64,000 nucleotides of DNA from NCBI RefSeq assembly GCF_013294025.1, contig NZ_JABSNL010000009.1, positions 62,001 through 126,000 on the forward strand, in the 5' to 3' direction. The notes under the pieces are model-generated. The model was not told where the DNA came from. It searched no databases and worked only from the letters and a program-made list of their open reading frames with translations. Made by a program: the position numbers and the translations under genes. The first letter of the stretch is position 1; the number at the start of each line of letters is the position of its first letter. This DNA is from Flavobacterium aeripolare (GTDB taxonomy: Bacteria; Bacteroidota; Bacteroidia; Flavobacteriales; Flavobacteriaceae). Below are positions 40,349-49,378 of the stretch, piece by piece.

Positions 40349-40717
40349 AGGGTCGTTTGTCTTTTAAAGGCTAGTTTATAAATATAGGGAAATTAAGAGT
40401 AGTGTTTTCAAATTAAATAAAGTAGAACGCTTTTAGGCTTACTAAAACGAGTAATAGAAAACTATTCGACACTATCACAATCATTGAATACAACTACTTA
40501 GAGTTTATAAAATCTCAAAACTTAACCCTATTTTCTTATTATACTAGTCTAGTTCTTGCAGCGTTCCTGACAGTTTAAACCAATTATTTCCCAATTCAAA
40601 TAGCTTATAATAAAAAAGCACTACCCAGATACAAATCGTAGTAGCGCTTTATTTATCAATATAGTTGTATTTTTTTTTGAAAATAATAAGTACTGCATAT
40701 ACAATACAAGTGAGCAA
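40349..40717. other. Intergenic region with minus-strand terminator at 40615-40650
   Basis: 369 bases without a gene. Near its right end AAAGC-A-CTAC pairs with GTAG-C-GCTTT (one mismatch, 16-base loop). It has an A run on its left, so it would terminate the minus-strand peroxiredoxin gene. Nothing else was recognised; the cyclase-like operon's promoter must lie in the left part. Confidence 0.6.
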
Positions 40718-41236
40718 CTAGACCATCTCTCCACGAGCAGGATATCCCGACTCTGTGATAAAATCAACTGCTTTTACAAAAGAAGGTAAGTAAGGGCGAC
40801 CCCATGGATTACTATTGATTGCAGCATAGTAGATTTCGTTATTCTTATCAATTAAGAATAAACCTGGTTCGCTAAAAACATCTGGCTCCCCTTCTTTTAT
40901 TCCTTTACTCAGGTACAACCCCCAATCCTTAGCAGATTGCAAATCAAGACCGTAACCTAGGTCTAACACGTTTATACCCCAATCTTTTCTAGACAAGCGC
41001 GCGCGTTTTTCATCGTCCATACTGACGGTAACCACTTTTACGCCCTTCTTTTCAAAATCAGGTAATAAAGATTCCAGCTCTATCAAATATTTTTTGCAAA
41101 GCGGACAATGCAATCCTCTATAAAAAACCAACAGTGTGAAATTTTCTGGCTTCTGTTCTTCTAAATTCCAAGTTCCGCCGCTTAACAATGGAAAACTCAA
41201 ATGGGGTGCTTTATGTTTAGGTGTAGGTCTGTTCAT
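40718..41236 (-). CDS. Peroxiredoxin-like AhpC/TSA family protein
   Basis: A 172-residue thioredoxin-fold protein. The active site is LLVFYRGLHCPLCKKYL with Cys44 and Cys47, an Arg/His-flanked variant of the usual peroxiredoxin cysteine. The strand VKVVTVSMDDEKRARLSRKDWGI and the SEPGLFLIDKNNEIYYAAIN block are typical of the 'peroxiredoxin-like' (alkyl hydroperoxide reductase/thiol-specific antioxidant) family. It probably reduces peroxides or acts as a thiol oxidoreductase in the cytoplasm. No signal peptide was seen. The gene stands alone and its terminator lies in the gap to its left. Confidence 0.88.
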   Translation of the reverse strand: MNRPTPKHKAPHLSFPLLSGGTWNLEEQKPENFTLLVFYRGLHCPLCKKYLIELESLLPDFEKKGVKVVTVSMDDEKRARLSRKDWGINVLDLGYGLDLQSAKDWGLYLSKGIKEGEPDVFSEPGLFLIDKNNEIYYAAINSNPWGRPYLPSFVKAVDFITESGYPARGEMV

Positions 41237-41578
41237 ATTTTTTTTCTTTAAATTAATAATCCAGCTATTGAATCTTATAAGAATAGTATCAGCAAAAAAC
41301 GGCTTGCGTACTTCTTAAAACGAATAGTTTTTACTTTTTATAAAATTAATTAGAATTTCACACAGCACCATATTCACATGGCCTTTTAACAAATTCTTTA
41401 ACGTTATCAACAAGCTACCATTAGTTACATTGCTTGTTTTATCCTGAAAAAGTCGAAGAGTTATTGTCGTTATTTTAATTTTCGAAAATAAAAAAGAAGA
41501 AAGCGATAATGTGACCAAAACTAGGCAACAACTGCACTTTTATTGTAATTTTATAGTTCTAATTAAAGAGCAGTACCC
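41237..41578. other. Divergent intergenic region, no gene seen
   Basis: 342 AT-rich bases between the divergent peroxiredoxin and hydrolase genes. No tRNA, hairpin or consensus promoter was found. A TTTTATAGTT stretch lies about 30 bases before the hydrolase start. Confidence 0.5.
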
Positions 41579-42424
41579 ATGATAAAGAATGAAGAATTTA
41601 TTTTAACAGGCGCACTAGAGAGCAGTTTTAAAGCAGATGTAACTTATAGCACAGCTGTTGAGCAAAAAGGACTCGTACTATTTTGCCATGGATTTAAGGG
41701 ATTTAAAGATTGGGGATCTTGGCCTGCCATTGCCGAATACTTCGCTAAAGAAGGACTGGCTTTTCTTAAATTTAATTTCTCGCACAGCGGCATAGGACTT
41801 GACGACTCTGAGGCATTCACAGCTTTAGAAAAATTTGGAACAAACACATTAGGCAAAGAGGTCGCCGATATTAAAAGCATAGTACATTTTATAAATAGTA
41901 AACTGGCAACTGCAATTCCTGAAATTAATACCAGCACTATTAGCATCATAGGACATAGTAAAGGAGGTGCATCTGCTCTGTTGTATTGCTTACAAGAAGA
42001 AACCAAAATCCAGAGAATCATCACATGGGCAAGTCCGTTTGATTTTCACCGTAGTTGGAACGCAAAATTCATCAAAAAATGGAGAACTGAAGGTGTGCAG
42101 TATATAAAAAATGCAAGAACAAACCAAATGATGCCCTTGCATATCGAGGTCCTAGAGGATTTAGAGTTAAATCGAGAAAAGTATAGTTTGAAAGATGGCG
42201 GAAAACGATTAAAAATACCGTTTCTAATTATTCAAGGCACTAACGACCCTGCAGTACCCATGGACGAATTCAATGCATTGAAGAAAAATTTCCCTAAAGC
42301 AAGTACCCATTTAATCGAGCATGCCAATCATGTTTTTGATGCTTCGCATCCCTATGAAAGTGAGAATCTCCGGGAACATACTCAGGCTTTAGTGGCTACT
42401 ACAATCGCATTTATATTAAAGTAG
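41579..42424 (+). CDS. Alpha/beta hydrolase (prolyl-oligopeptidase-like)
   Basis: A 281-residue cytoplasmic hydrolase. It has LVLFCHGFKGFKDWGSWPAI as the oxyanion-hole loop, LKFNFSHSGIG, the nucleophile elbow IIGHSKGGASALL with Ser near residue 128, LIIQGTNDPAVPMDEF with the acid, and LIEHANHVFDASHPYES with the catalytic histidine. Complete triad, no signal peptide. Substrate unknown. It is a different subgroup from the hydrolases at 37303 and 49928: it has an H-S-K-G-G elbow. Monocistronic, with a terminator downstream. Confidence 0.88.
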   Translation: MIKNEEFILTGALESSFKADVTYSTAVEQKGLVLFCHGFKGFKDWGSWPAIAEYFAKEGLAFLKFNFSHSGIGLDDSEAFTALEKFGTNTLGKEVADIKSIVHFINSKLATAIPEINTSTISIIGHSKGGASALLYCLQEETKIQRIITWASPFDFHRSWNAKFIKKWRTEGVQYIKNARTNQMMPLHIEVLEDLELNREKYSLKDGGKRLKIPFLIIQGTNDPAVPMDEFNALKKNFPKASTHLIEHANHVFDASHPYESENLREHTQALVATTIAFILK

Positions 42425-42649
42425 TAGTGTATTTAAATTTAAACAGTTAAGCGAGCTTCGCCATAGATCTGGTCTTCACCATTCAATAAAGCATCATAAA
42501 GCAGTTTCTAATTTCTAAATACATTTTAAAAACAGCATGCAATTACAAGGAGTTGTTAATCATAACAATTTGTGCTAGCAGTCTGTTACCGCATCAAAAT
42601 CTGATTCTTTGATAAGCGTTAAAACATCCTAATACCATTTTTGATAAAA

Positions 42650-42694
42650 GAAAGATCCATTACATAGCGTATGCAATGGATCTTTCTATTTTTA
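42650..42694. terminator. Terminator between convergent genes
   Basis: 12-bp stem GAAAGATCCATT / AATGGATCTTTC extended by CATA / TATG inside, followed by a T-rich tract. Serves the hydrolase and probably also the GH130 gene. Confidence 0.85.
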
Positions 42695-42703
42695 TTTTGG
42701 TAA

Positions 42704-43732
42704 TCACAACCTGATTTTATTTTCTAATAAAGCGCTAATTAACTCATCAAAATTTAGAGAAACGGCAGCAATTCGCTTGTCTGCGGCTCCGTAATAGATG
42801 AATAATCTTTCATCAAAGCGAGCAGTTCCGGTAGGGAAAACGACATTATTTACATATCCTGTCAGTTCCCATTTTTGATCTGGTGTAAATAAAGGGTACG
42901 GCAGACGAGCAATTTCCTGCTCGGGATTTTCTAAGTCCAGTAAAGCCGCACAAGCACTGTAAACATAGCCTTCCTCAGACTTTCTAACGCCATGATAAAT
43001 AATCAACCAGCCTTCAGGGGTTTGTATCGGCGGGCAACCACCACCTATATAGCTGCTTTCATGATCGTACTTAGAGGTCAATAGAATATTTTCGTCTAAA
43101 TTCTTTACATATTCTGCCCAATATTCCGCTGTTAACTCGCTTAAATTCTCTACTGCTGCTAACTGGATATCAGGACGTATTCGATGTAAAAAAGTAAATT
43201 TCCCATTAATCAATCTCGGAAAAAAGATCAGGTTCTTATCTGAGATAAATCCGTGTCGCTCCTCCCCTTCTTTCTCGCAATTATATGTAGCGTATCGCTC
43301 ATCAAGATTTGCAATTTCAGCTGTTAAAGAGCAAAAGGTTTTGTAATCAAGTTGCGGGACAATAATACCGTGTTTTTCAAAGGTTTTTAAGTCTGTAGAT
43401 GTTGCGTATGACCCTAGCGCATTTAGACCGTCATATGAGGTATAACTCATGTAAAATGTACCGTCTATTTTAACAATACGGGCATCTTCAACTCCTTGCT
43501 GGTCTATGGCAGATGATGGTCCTATCAAAGGTTTTGCCAACCGATCTACTACTTCTAGAGGTCCGTTTAACTTAGCATATCCCACTGTAGAGAAATTGCC
43601 TTTACGAACAGCTCGATAAAATAAATGAACCGTATCGCCTTCTTGATACACTGCTGGGTTTAAAACACCATCGTTTTCAAAATCTAAATCGGTGTGATAT
43701 AGAATTATTCCTTCCTTTTTTACTGTTACCAT
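42704..43732 (-). CDS. Glycoside hydrolase family 130 (beta-mannoside phosphorylase-like)
   Basis: A 342-residue five-bladed beta-propeller enzyme. I start it at 43732 (MVTVKKEGIILYH); a longer frame from 43789 adds a nonconserved basic leader. LFYRAV, GVEDARIVKIDGTFYMSYTSYD (with the E-D-x-R motif and catalytic Asp), and GGGCPPIQTPEGWLIIYHGV are characteristic of GH130. Members phosphorolyse beta-1,4- or beta-1,2-mannosides using inorganic phosphate. It sits 270 bases from a large glycosyltransferase/glycosidase fusion on the same strand, and such pairs are seen in Bacteroidota. Specificity is not predictable. Confidence 0.9.
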   Translation of the reverse strand: MVTVKKEGIILYHTDLDFENDGVLNPAVYQEGDTVHLFYRAVRKGNFSTVGYAKLNGPLEVVDRLAKPLIGPSSAIDQQGVEDARIVKIDGTFYMSYTSYDGLNALGSYATSTDLKTFEKHGIIVPQLDYKTFCSLTAEIANLDERYATYNCEKEGEERHGFISDKNLIFFPRLINGKFTFLHRIRPDIQLAAVENLSELTAEYWAEYVKNLDENILLTSKYDHESSYIGGGCPPIQTPEGWLIIYHGVRKSEEGYVYSACAALLDLENPEQEIARLPYPLFTPDQKWELTGYVNNVVFPTGTARFDERLFIYYGAADKRIAAVSLNFDELISALLENKIRL

Positions 43733-43941
43733 TGTCGTCTTTTTTGCTGTGAATAAATTTGTTTTAGAAAAGGAATTTGACCTCATCATTTAGCATAACA
43801 ACTATAGTAAATCTACTGTTGCTAAGCCCTTTAATTCGAATACTAAAAATAGTAAATTGAGTTAAAATACCGAAAAATAGCGACCTACTTTAACGTAATT
43901 TTGTAGTACTGTGATTCATTAATCTCCTTTTTAAAAGAGCA

Positions 43942-43975
43942 AAGGAGAGATTACGTACTACGGTAATCTCTCCTT
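43942..43975 (-). terminator. Terminator downstream of the GT4 fusion gene
   Basis: Perfect 13-bp stem AAGGAGAGATTAC / GTAATCTCTCCTT with an 8-base loop; minus-strand T-rich flank is moderate. Confidence 0.75.
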
Positions 43976-44005
43976 AAAATTATAATTTTAAACGCTTGCT
44001 TGTAC

Positions 44006-46396
44006 TTACGCTTTTTTTAATTTTGATACCGGTTTTACAGCTGTTGACTGATTATTTAAATCATAATTAGTCTTACGCAGTTCTTCTTTTTTTCGCTTGT
44101 TGTTCAGGAATTCTTTCATCACAATAAGAGACGCATTTTCGGTGGCATGAGCGGCTTTTTTTGAACGCAATGCTTCTGCTCCTTTTGAGGTATAGCTCTC
44201 TATTAATAATCGAGCAGACAAATAGCAAATAGTTGACTCAGCTCCTTGATTTAGGTTTACATTGTCTTTTTCTAAACCATCGTAACACCCACCAGTTATA
44301 GGGTTATACATAATATGATTTAAATGGTTATCACCTAAAAACCAATCAAATGCTTGTTTCATGTATTTTTTATGCATTGGGTTGCCAAAAGTTTTGTAAA
44401 ATAAGTCCAAGGCATGCATCATGTAACTCGCCTCAATAGGTTGCTCGCCATATTGATGCGGAATCGCTCCTTTACTATGCCATCCTTTGTTGCTGATTAT
44501 TTTGAATTTACCATCTACAAACATTTTAGAGATCAAAAATTCCATTGACTCTTCAGCGATGTGTAACGAACTCTCTTTTCCTGTAATTTTAGAAGACAAT
44601 AGTAAAGCTTCAGGTAGAATACTGTTAGCGTAGGTTAATTTATTTTCGAACCAATTCCATTTGTCTGTACTTGTCTTTGCGTAACTATCTTTTAATCTTT
44701 CTGTTAAGATATCGATCAATTGCATGGCACTTGCAGATGGCATGGCATTATACATATAATACAATCCTTTTATTGCAAAAGCCATCGCACGCGGTGAATG
44801 TAGCTGCTGTGCACTTGTAATTGCTTTCTCTAAGCAAGCATTAGCCTTATAAATTAACGAAGCGGGTAAATTATCATCTCTCAATGTTTGTAGATATCCT
44901 AGTGCCCAGATGGCTCTTCCGTTTGAATCTTCTAGATTTTCATCGTTATTTCGTGGTTCTACTTCATTGTATTGATCAACATAATTAATAAAAGCACCCG
45001 TATCAAGTTGGCATCGTTCTATAAAGTTGACATAGGTAGTCATGTAGTCCACATCAGAACGGTCTGCAGTCAATTTAAAATGTTTACACATTGTAATTAG
45101 TGCTCTCGCATTATCATCAAGTGTGTATCCTGTACTCAAATCAGGCTCAGAAATTTTGCAAAATTGAATCATACCAATGTTGGTTGTCATCGCTTTCAAA
45201 TGATCCATTTTAATTTCTGGATAGGTGATTTTATTTTCGGTCAATCCCTGAGCAATCGACTGGTAAACTTTGATATGTTTAATAGCCGTATTTTCCCAAG
45301 AAGTCTGTGTCGTTTTTGCGTAAGCGTTAATTGCCATATGCGCTCTTAAATCGGCATCAGACAATAGTTTTAAAGTAGCATCGGCAAATTGCTCTTCGTT
45401 TTGAATATCCGCTAGAATACCAATATCAGAGGTTAGACTCTCTAAAGTATGGGGAATTTTACTAGCCACAATTGGGCAAGAGCAGCTCATTGCATACGAG
45501 AATGTTCCGCTTACCGCTTGATTAGGATCTTTTGATGTGAATAGATAAACATCAGTTGCTTTCAAGTAATCTAATAATTGATCTACCTCTAAATATTCGT
45601 TTACAAAACGAACATTTTTCTCCAACTTTAAATCAGCTACAATCGCTTCAAGGGAGTTTCTATAGACATCTACCTTGTCAATAATGGTATTGGGATGCGT
45701 TTTTCCGAGCACTAAATACAGTACGTTAGGGAACTTTTCGATTATTTTAGGCAACGCTTTTAATCCAGTTTCGATACTTTTTCCTTCCCCTAGTAAACCA
45801 AAAGTCGAGAGTACCAAACGATCCTCTAAGTTGAATTTTTTCTTAGCTTGCGATGTACTTTCATAATCTACTAAATGAGTGCCATGCGGTACATAAGCGA
45901 TGTGTTCTTCGGCAATACCATAGTCGTCCATTAAAATAGCTTTAGACTTATTTGTCATAACAAAAATGGCCTGTGAATAGCTACACAACAGCTGCACGAT
46001 TGCCTTTAATTCCTCATTAGGATTAGGAATCACAGAGTGAAAAGTGTACGCAACAGGTTTTTTTAACTCATCTAAAAAATCCAACAAGTAGTCTCCATAC
46101 TGCCCACCAAACAAGCCAAATTCATGTTGGATATGAACTAATTTCACGTCGGGATCGCTGTTAATTTCGCTAGCCACTCTTTTATAAGCCCCTTTGTCTT
46201 TTGAAGGAATGTGATAAGCCGATTCAGGGCTAGCATCGCCTTTAAAGGTAATTTCGCAAATTTCGCAACTGATGCTTTTATTATACGATTTATTAATGGC
46301 GTTTACGGTATCTTCAGTAAAAGTGGCGATACCACATTGTGTAGGCGGATAGGTAGATAGGAATACTATTTTAGATTTGTTTGTTAAAGTTATCAT
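44006..46396 (-). CDS. GT4 glycosyltransferase fused to a glycosidase-like helical domain
   Basis: A 796-residue protein. I start it at 46396 (MITLTNKSKIVFLS), because upstream residues are unlike any family start. Residues 1-370 form a GT-B glycosyltransferase of family 4: STYPPTQCGIATFTEDTV with the glycine-rich donor loop, HIQHEFGLFGGQYG, LSTFGLLGEGKSIETGL and F-T-S-K-D-P-N-Q-A-V-S-G-T-F near the C-terminal donor site. Residues 400-770 have helix pairs with GRAIWALGYL, FENKLTYANSILPEALLL, KGAIPHQYGEQPIEASYMM, resembling an alpha/alpha-barrel glycosidase. It probably builds and trims a mannose-containing glycan with the neighbouring GH130. That is inference from adjacency. Confidence 0.85.
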   Translation of the reverse strand: MITLTNKSKIVFLSTYPPTQCGIATFTEDTVNAINKSYNKSISCEICEITFKGDASPESAYHIPSKDKGAYKRVASEINSDPDVKLVHIQHEFGLFGGQYGDYLLDFLDELKKPVAYTFHSVIPNPNEELKAIVQLLCSYSQAIFVMTNKSKAILMDDYGIAEEHIAYVPHGTHLVDYESTSQAKKKFNLEDRLVLSTFGLLGEGKSIETGLKALPKIIEKFPNVLYLVLGKTHPNTIIDKVDVYRNSLEAIVADLKLEKNVRFVNEYLEVDQLLDYLKATDVYLFTSKDPNQAVSGTFSYAMSCSCPIVASKIPHTLESLTSDIGILADIQNEEQFADATLKLLSDADLRAHMAINAYAKTTQTSWENTAIKHIKVYQSIAQGLTENKITYPEIKMDHLKAMTTNIGMIQFCKISEPDLSTGYTLDDNARALITMCKHFKLTADRSDVDYMTTYVNFIERCQLDTGAFINYVDQYNEVEPRNNDENLEDSNGRAIWALGYLQTLRDDNLPASLIYKANACLEKAITSAQQLHSPRAMAFAIKGLYYMYNAMPSASAMQLIDILTERLKDSYAKTSTDKWNWFENKLTYANSILPEALLLSSKITGKESSLHIAEESMEFLISKMFVDGKFKIISNKGWHSKGAIPHQYGEQPIEASYMMHALDLFYKTFGNPMHKKYMKQAFDWFLGDNHLNHIMYNPITGGCYDGLEKDNVNLNQGAESTICYLSARLLIESYTSKGAEALRSKKAAHATENASLIVMKEFLNNKRKKEELRKTNYDLNNQSTAVKPVSKLKKA

Positions 46397-46549
46397 CTTG
46401 GTATGTTTTGTTTGTTTTTGTCGAATATTATAATGGTCTAAATCAAGTCTAGGGTAGAAAAACAGCAATCAAAGCAGTTCGCTCTAATTGCTGTTGCATT
46501 CTATTTAAGGTTATGCTGTGGTTATCTCAGCAAAGCCTAAGTGACATTC

Positions 46550-47122
46550 TTATTTATCTTGCTCTTCTTCTTCAGAAGCTTCAAAATTAATGTCGTTGTA
46601 GGCGGCCTCACTCAAGGTTTCATCTGCTGTTTTTTCTTCTGCTAAGGTTTGCGCTAGCAGCTCGGCAGCAGCATCTTCACCTAACGTTTTTGCAAAAGCG
46701 ACTAAGGTTCCATAAGTTGCAATTTCGTAATGCTCTACCTTTTGGGCAGCGGCAATAATTCCGGCATCACGCACAGGACCTTTTGCAGTCGCTTTCATGA
46801 TGCTTTTAGCTTCTTTGATTAATCCTTCCATAGCCTCACATTTTTTTGCTCTTGCTTTTACGTCGATGATAGAGAAAACTTCTTCTAATCTTTTAACCTG
46901 CTCTTCTGTTTCTGTAAGGTGATGCTCTAATCCTTCGATTAATTTAGCTGTAGTTGCTTTATTGGCCATTTTAGGAAGTGCTTTTGTCAACGCTTTCTCT
47001 GCCCAATAAATATCTTTTAAAGAGTCGACAAATAACTCTCTTAGATCTCCAGCAACATCTGATTTTTTAGCACTGGCTTTTTTAGGCTTTGCCTCCGTTT
47101 TGCTTGTTTTTGAATTTTCCAT
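46550..47122 (-). CDS. DUF892 (YciE/YciF-like) ferritin-like protein
   Basis: A 190-residue protein. A 25-residue lysine/alanine-rich N-terminal tail (SKTEAKPKKASAKKS) precedes a four-helix bundle with LRELFVDSLKDIYWAEKAL, EGLEHHLTETEEQVKRLEEVF and VEHYEIATYGTLVAFAKTLG, where Glu and His pairs form a ferritin-like diiron site. The end is very acidic (SEEEEQDK). The DUF892/YciF family is general-stress induced in proteobacteria and Bacteroidota. It is the first of a run of stress-type genes. Confidence 0.9.
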   Translation of the reverse strand: MENSKTSKTEAKPKKASAKKSDVAGDLRELFVDSLKDIYWAEKALTKALPKMANKATTAKLIEGLEHHLTETEEQVKRLEEVFSIIDVKARAKKCEAMEGLIKEAKSIMKATAKGPVRDAGIIAAAQKVEHYEIATYGTLVAFAKTLGEDAAAELLAQTLAEEKTADETLSEAAYNDINFEASEEEEQDK

Positions 47123-47555
47123 AATGCTTGATTTAGTTTGTTTGTTTTAACCAAAATTATGTGTATTCCAGCTGATTTAGTTTATAGTATTTTCCTTATT
47201 TCTTATAATATTTCAAACAAAGAAATAATTCCCTAAGTATTTAGTAATCAAATGTTAAAATTCTAAATACTGCTAATCAAGTTTTTTTTGGAAAGGAAGA
47301 TTTAATTTCGAAAATGAAAAGGAACGAGCTCAAGATGTAAAAGAAAAAAAAGTCGTTAATACCAGCTCAAATTAGGATACGATTATAAACTGATGCGTAG
47401 CTAGTAAATTTTATAATATCCAAATATAATCTTGTAAGGGTTAAAAGCTACTGGTAGGTTATTTTTGGATAAGTAGAAAACCAATGAGAATAGCCACTTG
47501 AGACACTCTAATACTATAGCAGAAATTAAGTATAGTTTATTCGAATAATTTTGAA
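47123..47555. other. Divergent intergenic region, no gene seen
   Basis: About 430 AT-rich bases between the DUF892 gene and a tetranucleotide repeat. No tRNA, terminator or clear promoter was identified. Confidence 0.5.
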
Positions 47556-47583
47556 AAACAAACAAACAAACAAACAAACAAAC
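47556..47583 (+). repeat. Tetranucleotide (AAAC)7 microsatellite in a leader
   Basis: Seven consecutive AAAC units, ending 28 bases before the ATG at 47612. Simple repeats this long can change length by slippage, which would alter leader length or promoter spacing. Confidence 0.9.
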
Positions 47584-47611
47584 AATAACATTAATCAAAA
47601 AACTAATAGCG

Positions 47612-47863
47612 ATGGAAAATTTAATTAATATGGAAAGCTTAGAGCATTTAAAGGACAATTTAGACAATGTATTATCAGATTTGCCTGCAAACTACATCAT
47701 GGGCGCAGGTGCTGCAGCGTGGTTGCTTTCTGCAGGTCTAAAATATGCTGGAAAAGATAAAGCAGCATCTGTTGTTGAAACGCTTTCTGTTCCATTACTT
47801 TCTATAGGATTGTATCATAAAATCACCGAACTATCAAACAAAAAAGAAAACGCCGTAGAATAA
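47612..47863 (+). CDS. Small membrane protein of the stress gene cluster
   Basis: An 83-residue protein I do not recognise. An acidic/amphipathic N-terminus (MENLINMESLEHLKDNLDNVL) is followed by NYIMGAGAAAWLLSAGLKYAG and a second hydrophobic stretch (VVETLSVPLLSIGLYHKI), giving two short membrane helices, then a charged tail. It lies 78 bases ahead of the SRPBCC membrane protein and carries a similar hydrophobic/glycine-alanine helix. Probably co-transcribed. Its leader holds the (AAAC)7 repeat. Confidence 0.7.
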   Translation: MENLINMESLEHLKDNLDNVLSDLPANYIMGAGAAAWLLSAGLKYAGKDKAASVVETLSVPLLSIGLYHKITELSNKKENAVE

Positions 47864-47941
47864 TCATAAACGTACTATAAGTATAAGATTATACAAAGCA
47901 CAACCAAAATATCAGACCTAATTTAACTTAAATGAATTATT

Positions 47942-48631
47942 ATGAACACACAAGCATTAAAAAAAACAGAGAAGAAAGCAGCTGCGATTATAAAGGCAAA
48001 TGTGCCCACAATTGAACGCATTTTTATGATTGCCGCAGGAGGTTATCTATTGTATAACGCACTTTCTAAAAAAAATAAAAGTTTTAGTAAAACTAGTGCT
48101 GGTGGAGCCATGTTATTACGCGGTTTAACTGGATATTGCCCAGTGTACCATGCTGTAAAAGGAAGCGAGCCAGAAGGACTAAACACAAATACCAATGTGA
48201 ATATTAGAGTGAAACAGTTAATCAATAAGCCAGTGGAAGATGTTTACAATTTCTGGAGGAACATTGAAAACTTGCCTAAGTTCATGAGTCATCTTGAAAG
48301 TGTGGAAAGTATTGATAATACCCATTCAAAATGGACAGCAAAAGGACCTGCGGGAATAGGATCACTTTCATGGACTGCTGAAATTGTGAGAGAAGTAACC
48401 AACTCAATTATTGGCTGGCAATCACTTGAAGACGCAACAATTTACAATGCCGGTAAAGTGACATTTACCCCTCAAGGTGATGACACCGAGATTGATATTA
48501 TTATTTCATACCGTGCACCATTAGGAGATACAGGTGAAAGCGTTGCGCAGTTTCTAAATCCGTATTTTCATGATATGGTTCAAAAAGATATTGAGAGCTT
48601 TAAATCATATATTGAAGCAAACGAAGTATAA
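47942..48631 (+). CDS. Membrane-anchored SRPBCC family protein
   Basis: A 229-residue protein. A basic N-terminus leads into a hydrophobic hairpin (PTIERIFMIAAGGYLLYNAL, then GGAMLLRGLTGYCPVYHAV), which matches the DUF2892-like inner-membrane domain. Residues 85-225 are an SRPBCC/cyclase-dehydrase fold: V-E-D-V-Y-N-F-W-R-N-I-E-N-L-P-K-F-M, then SKWTAKGPAGIGSLSWTAEI, IIGWQSLEDATIYNAG and a C-terminal helix. A hydrophobic ligand cavity is expected, but the ligand is unknown. It belongs to a stress-type cluster, and a terminator follows. Confidence 0.85.
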   Translation: MNTQALKKTEKKAAAIIKANVPTIERIFMIAAGGYLLYNALSKKNKSFSKTSAGGAMLLRGLTGYCPVYHAVKGSEPEGLNTNTNVNIRVKQLINKPVEDVYNFWRNIENLPKFMSHLESVESIDNTHSKWTAKGPAGIGSLSWTAEIVREVTNSIIGWQSLEDATIYNAGKVTFTPQGDDTEIDIIISYRAPLGDTGESVAQFLNPYFHDMVQKDIESFKSYIEANEV

Positions 48632-48658
48632 ATCTAGTTCTAGTAGCAAGCATTATAA

Positions 48659-48699
48659 AAAAGGTAAAAACCGAATAAAGGGTTTTTACCTTTTATTTT
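48659..48699 (+). terminator. Rho-independent terminator
   Basis: Perfect 14-bp stem AAAAGGTAAAAACC / GGTTTTTACCTTTT with an 8-base loop, followed by ATTTTTT. Confidence 0.9.
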
Positions 48700-48799
48700 T
48701 TACTGCATTTTGGCAAGTTATAACCGCAACTTCCTATCAGTATTAAAATAACGTAAATCAAGTTGCAAAAGCTGTAACATTAAACAGTTGTTAAAAAGT

Positions 48800-48807
48800 T
48801 ATTTTTG
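48800..48807 (+). promoter_or_regulatory. -7 promoter element
   Basis: TATTTTTG matches TAnnTTTG, 14 bases before the ATG at 48822. No -33 TTG was seen at the right distance. Confidence 0.5.
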
Positions 48808-48821
48808 TATAAAAAGCTGTT

Positions 48822-49265
48822 ATGATGATTTATGCATTATTTAAAGTAGTGATTGCTTCAGTGATCGCAACATCGGTAATGACTGTGATGAGTTACGCCG
48901 TTTCAAATTATTTAGGGAGACAATACCGTGAGCCAGTCTTATTGCGTTGCTTTCTTGACTCCTTTAATCTAAGTTGGACTGCGAGAAATAGCATTATACT
49001 ATCGTGGTTGCTGCATTACAGTATAGGGATTGCATTGGTCACCGCTTATCAAATGTACTGGAGTTTTGTAATAATCGAAAATCCTTGGTGGAACTTGGCA
49101 CTATTAGCTGTTATAACGGGACTAATTGGAGTTGGCTCTTGGAAAGTAATTTTTAAAATGTGTAAGTACAAACCACATATCGACTATCTGGGTTATTATA
49201 TACATATCTTTTTAGTACACCTCATTTTTACAATTACGGCAACTTTTACCTACCTCTTACTCTAG
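48822..49265 (+). CDS. Four-helix membrane protein of unknown function
   Basis: A 147-residue protein with four hydrophobic segments (near 3-25, 56-78, 83-105, 122-145). The loops hold GRQYREPVLLRCFLDSF and KPHIDYLGYYIHIF. The last helix begins with histidines (HIFLVHLIF). No domain was recognised, and a small membrane protein of the YagU or DUF1440 type is possible. It is encoded between the SRPBCC and YetF-like genes and has its own promoter-like box. Confidence 0.7.
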   Translation: MMIYALFKVVIASVIATSVMTVMSYAVSNYLGRQYREPVLLRCFLDSFNLSWTARNSIILSWLLHYSIGIALVTAYQMYWSFVIIENPWWNLALLAVITGLIGVGSWKVIFKMCKYKPHIDYLGYYIHIFLVHLIFTITATFTYLLL

Positions 49266-49378
49266 CTATTTAAAGCAGTATAGAACAATAGACTTGGCTA
49301 CTCTAAAGCTGATAATTTAAAAACACTAGGAGTTAAAATTCATTAAGCAGTTATTAATCACACTAAAAGCAAAACAAA

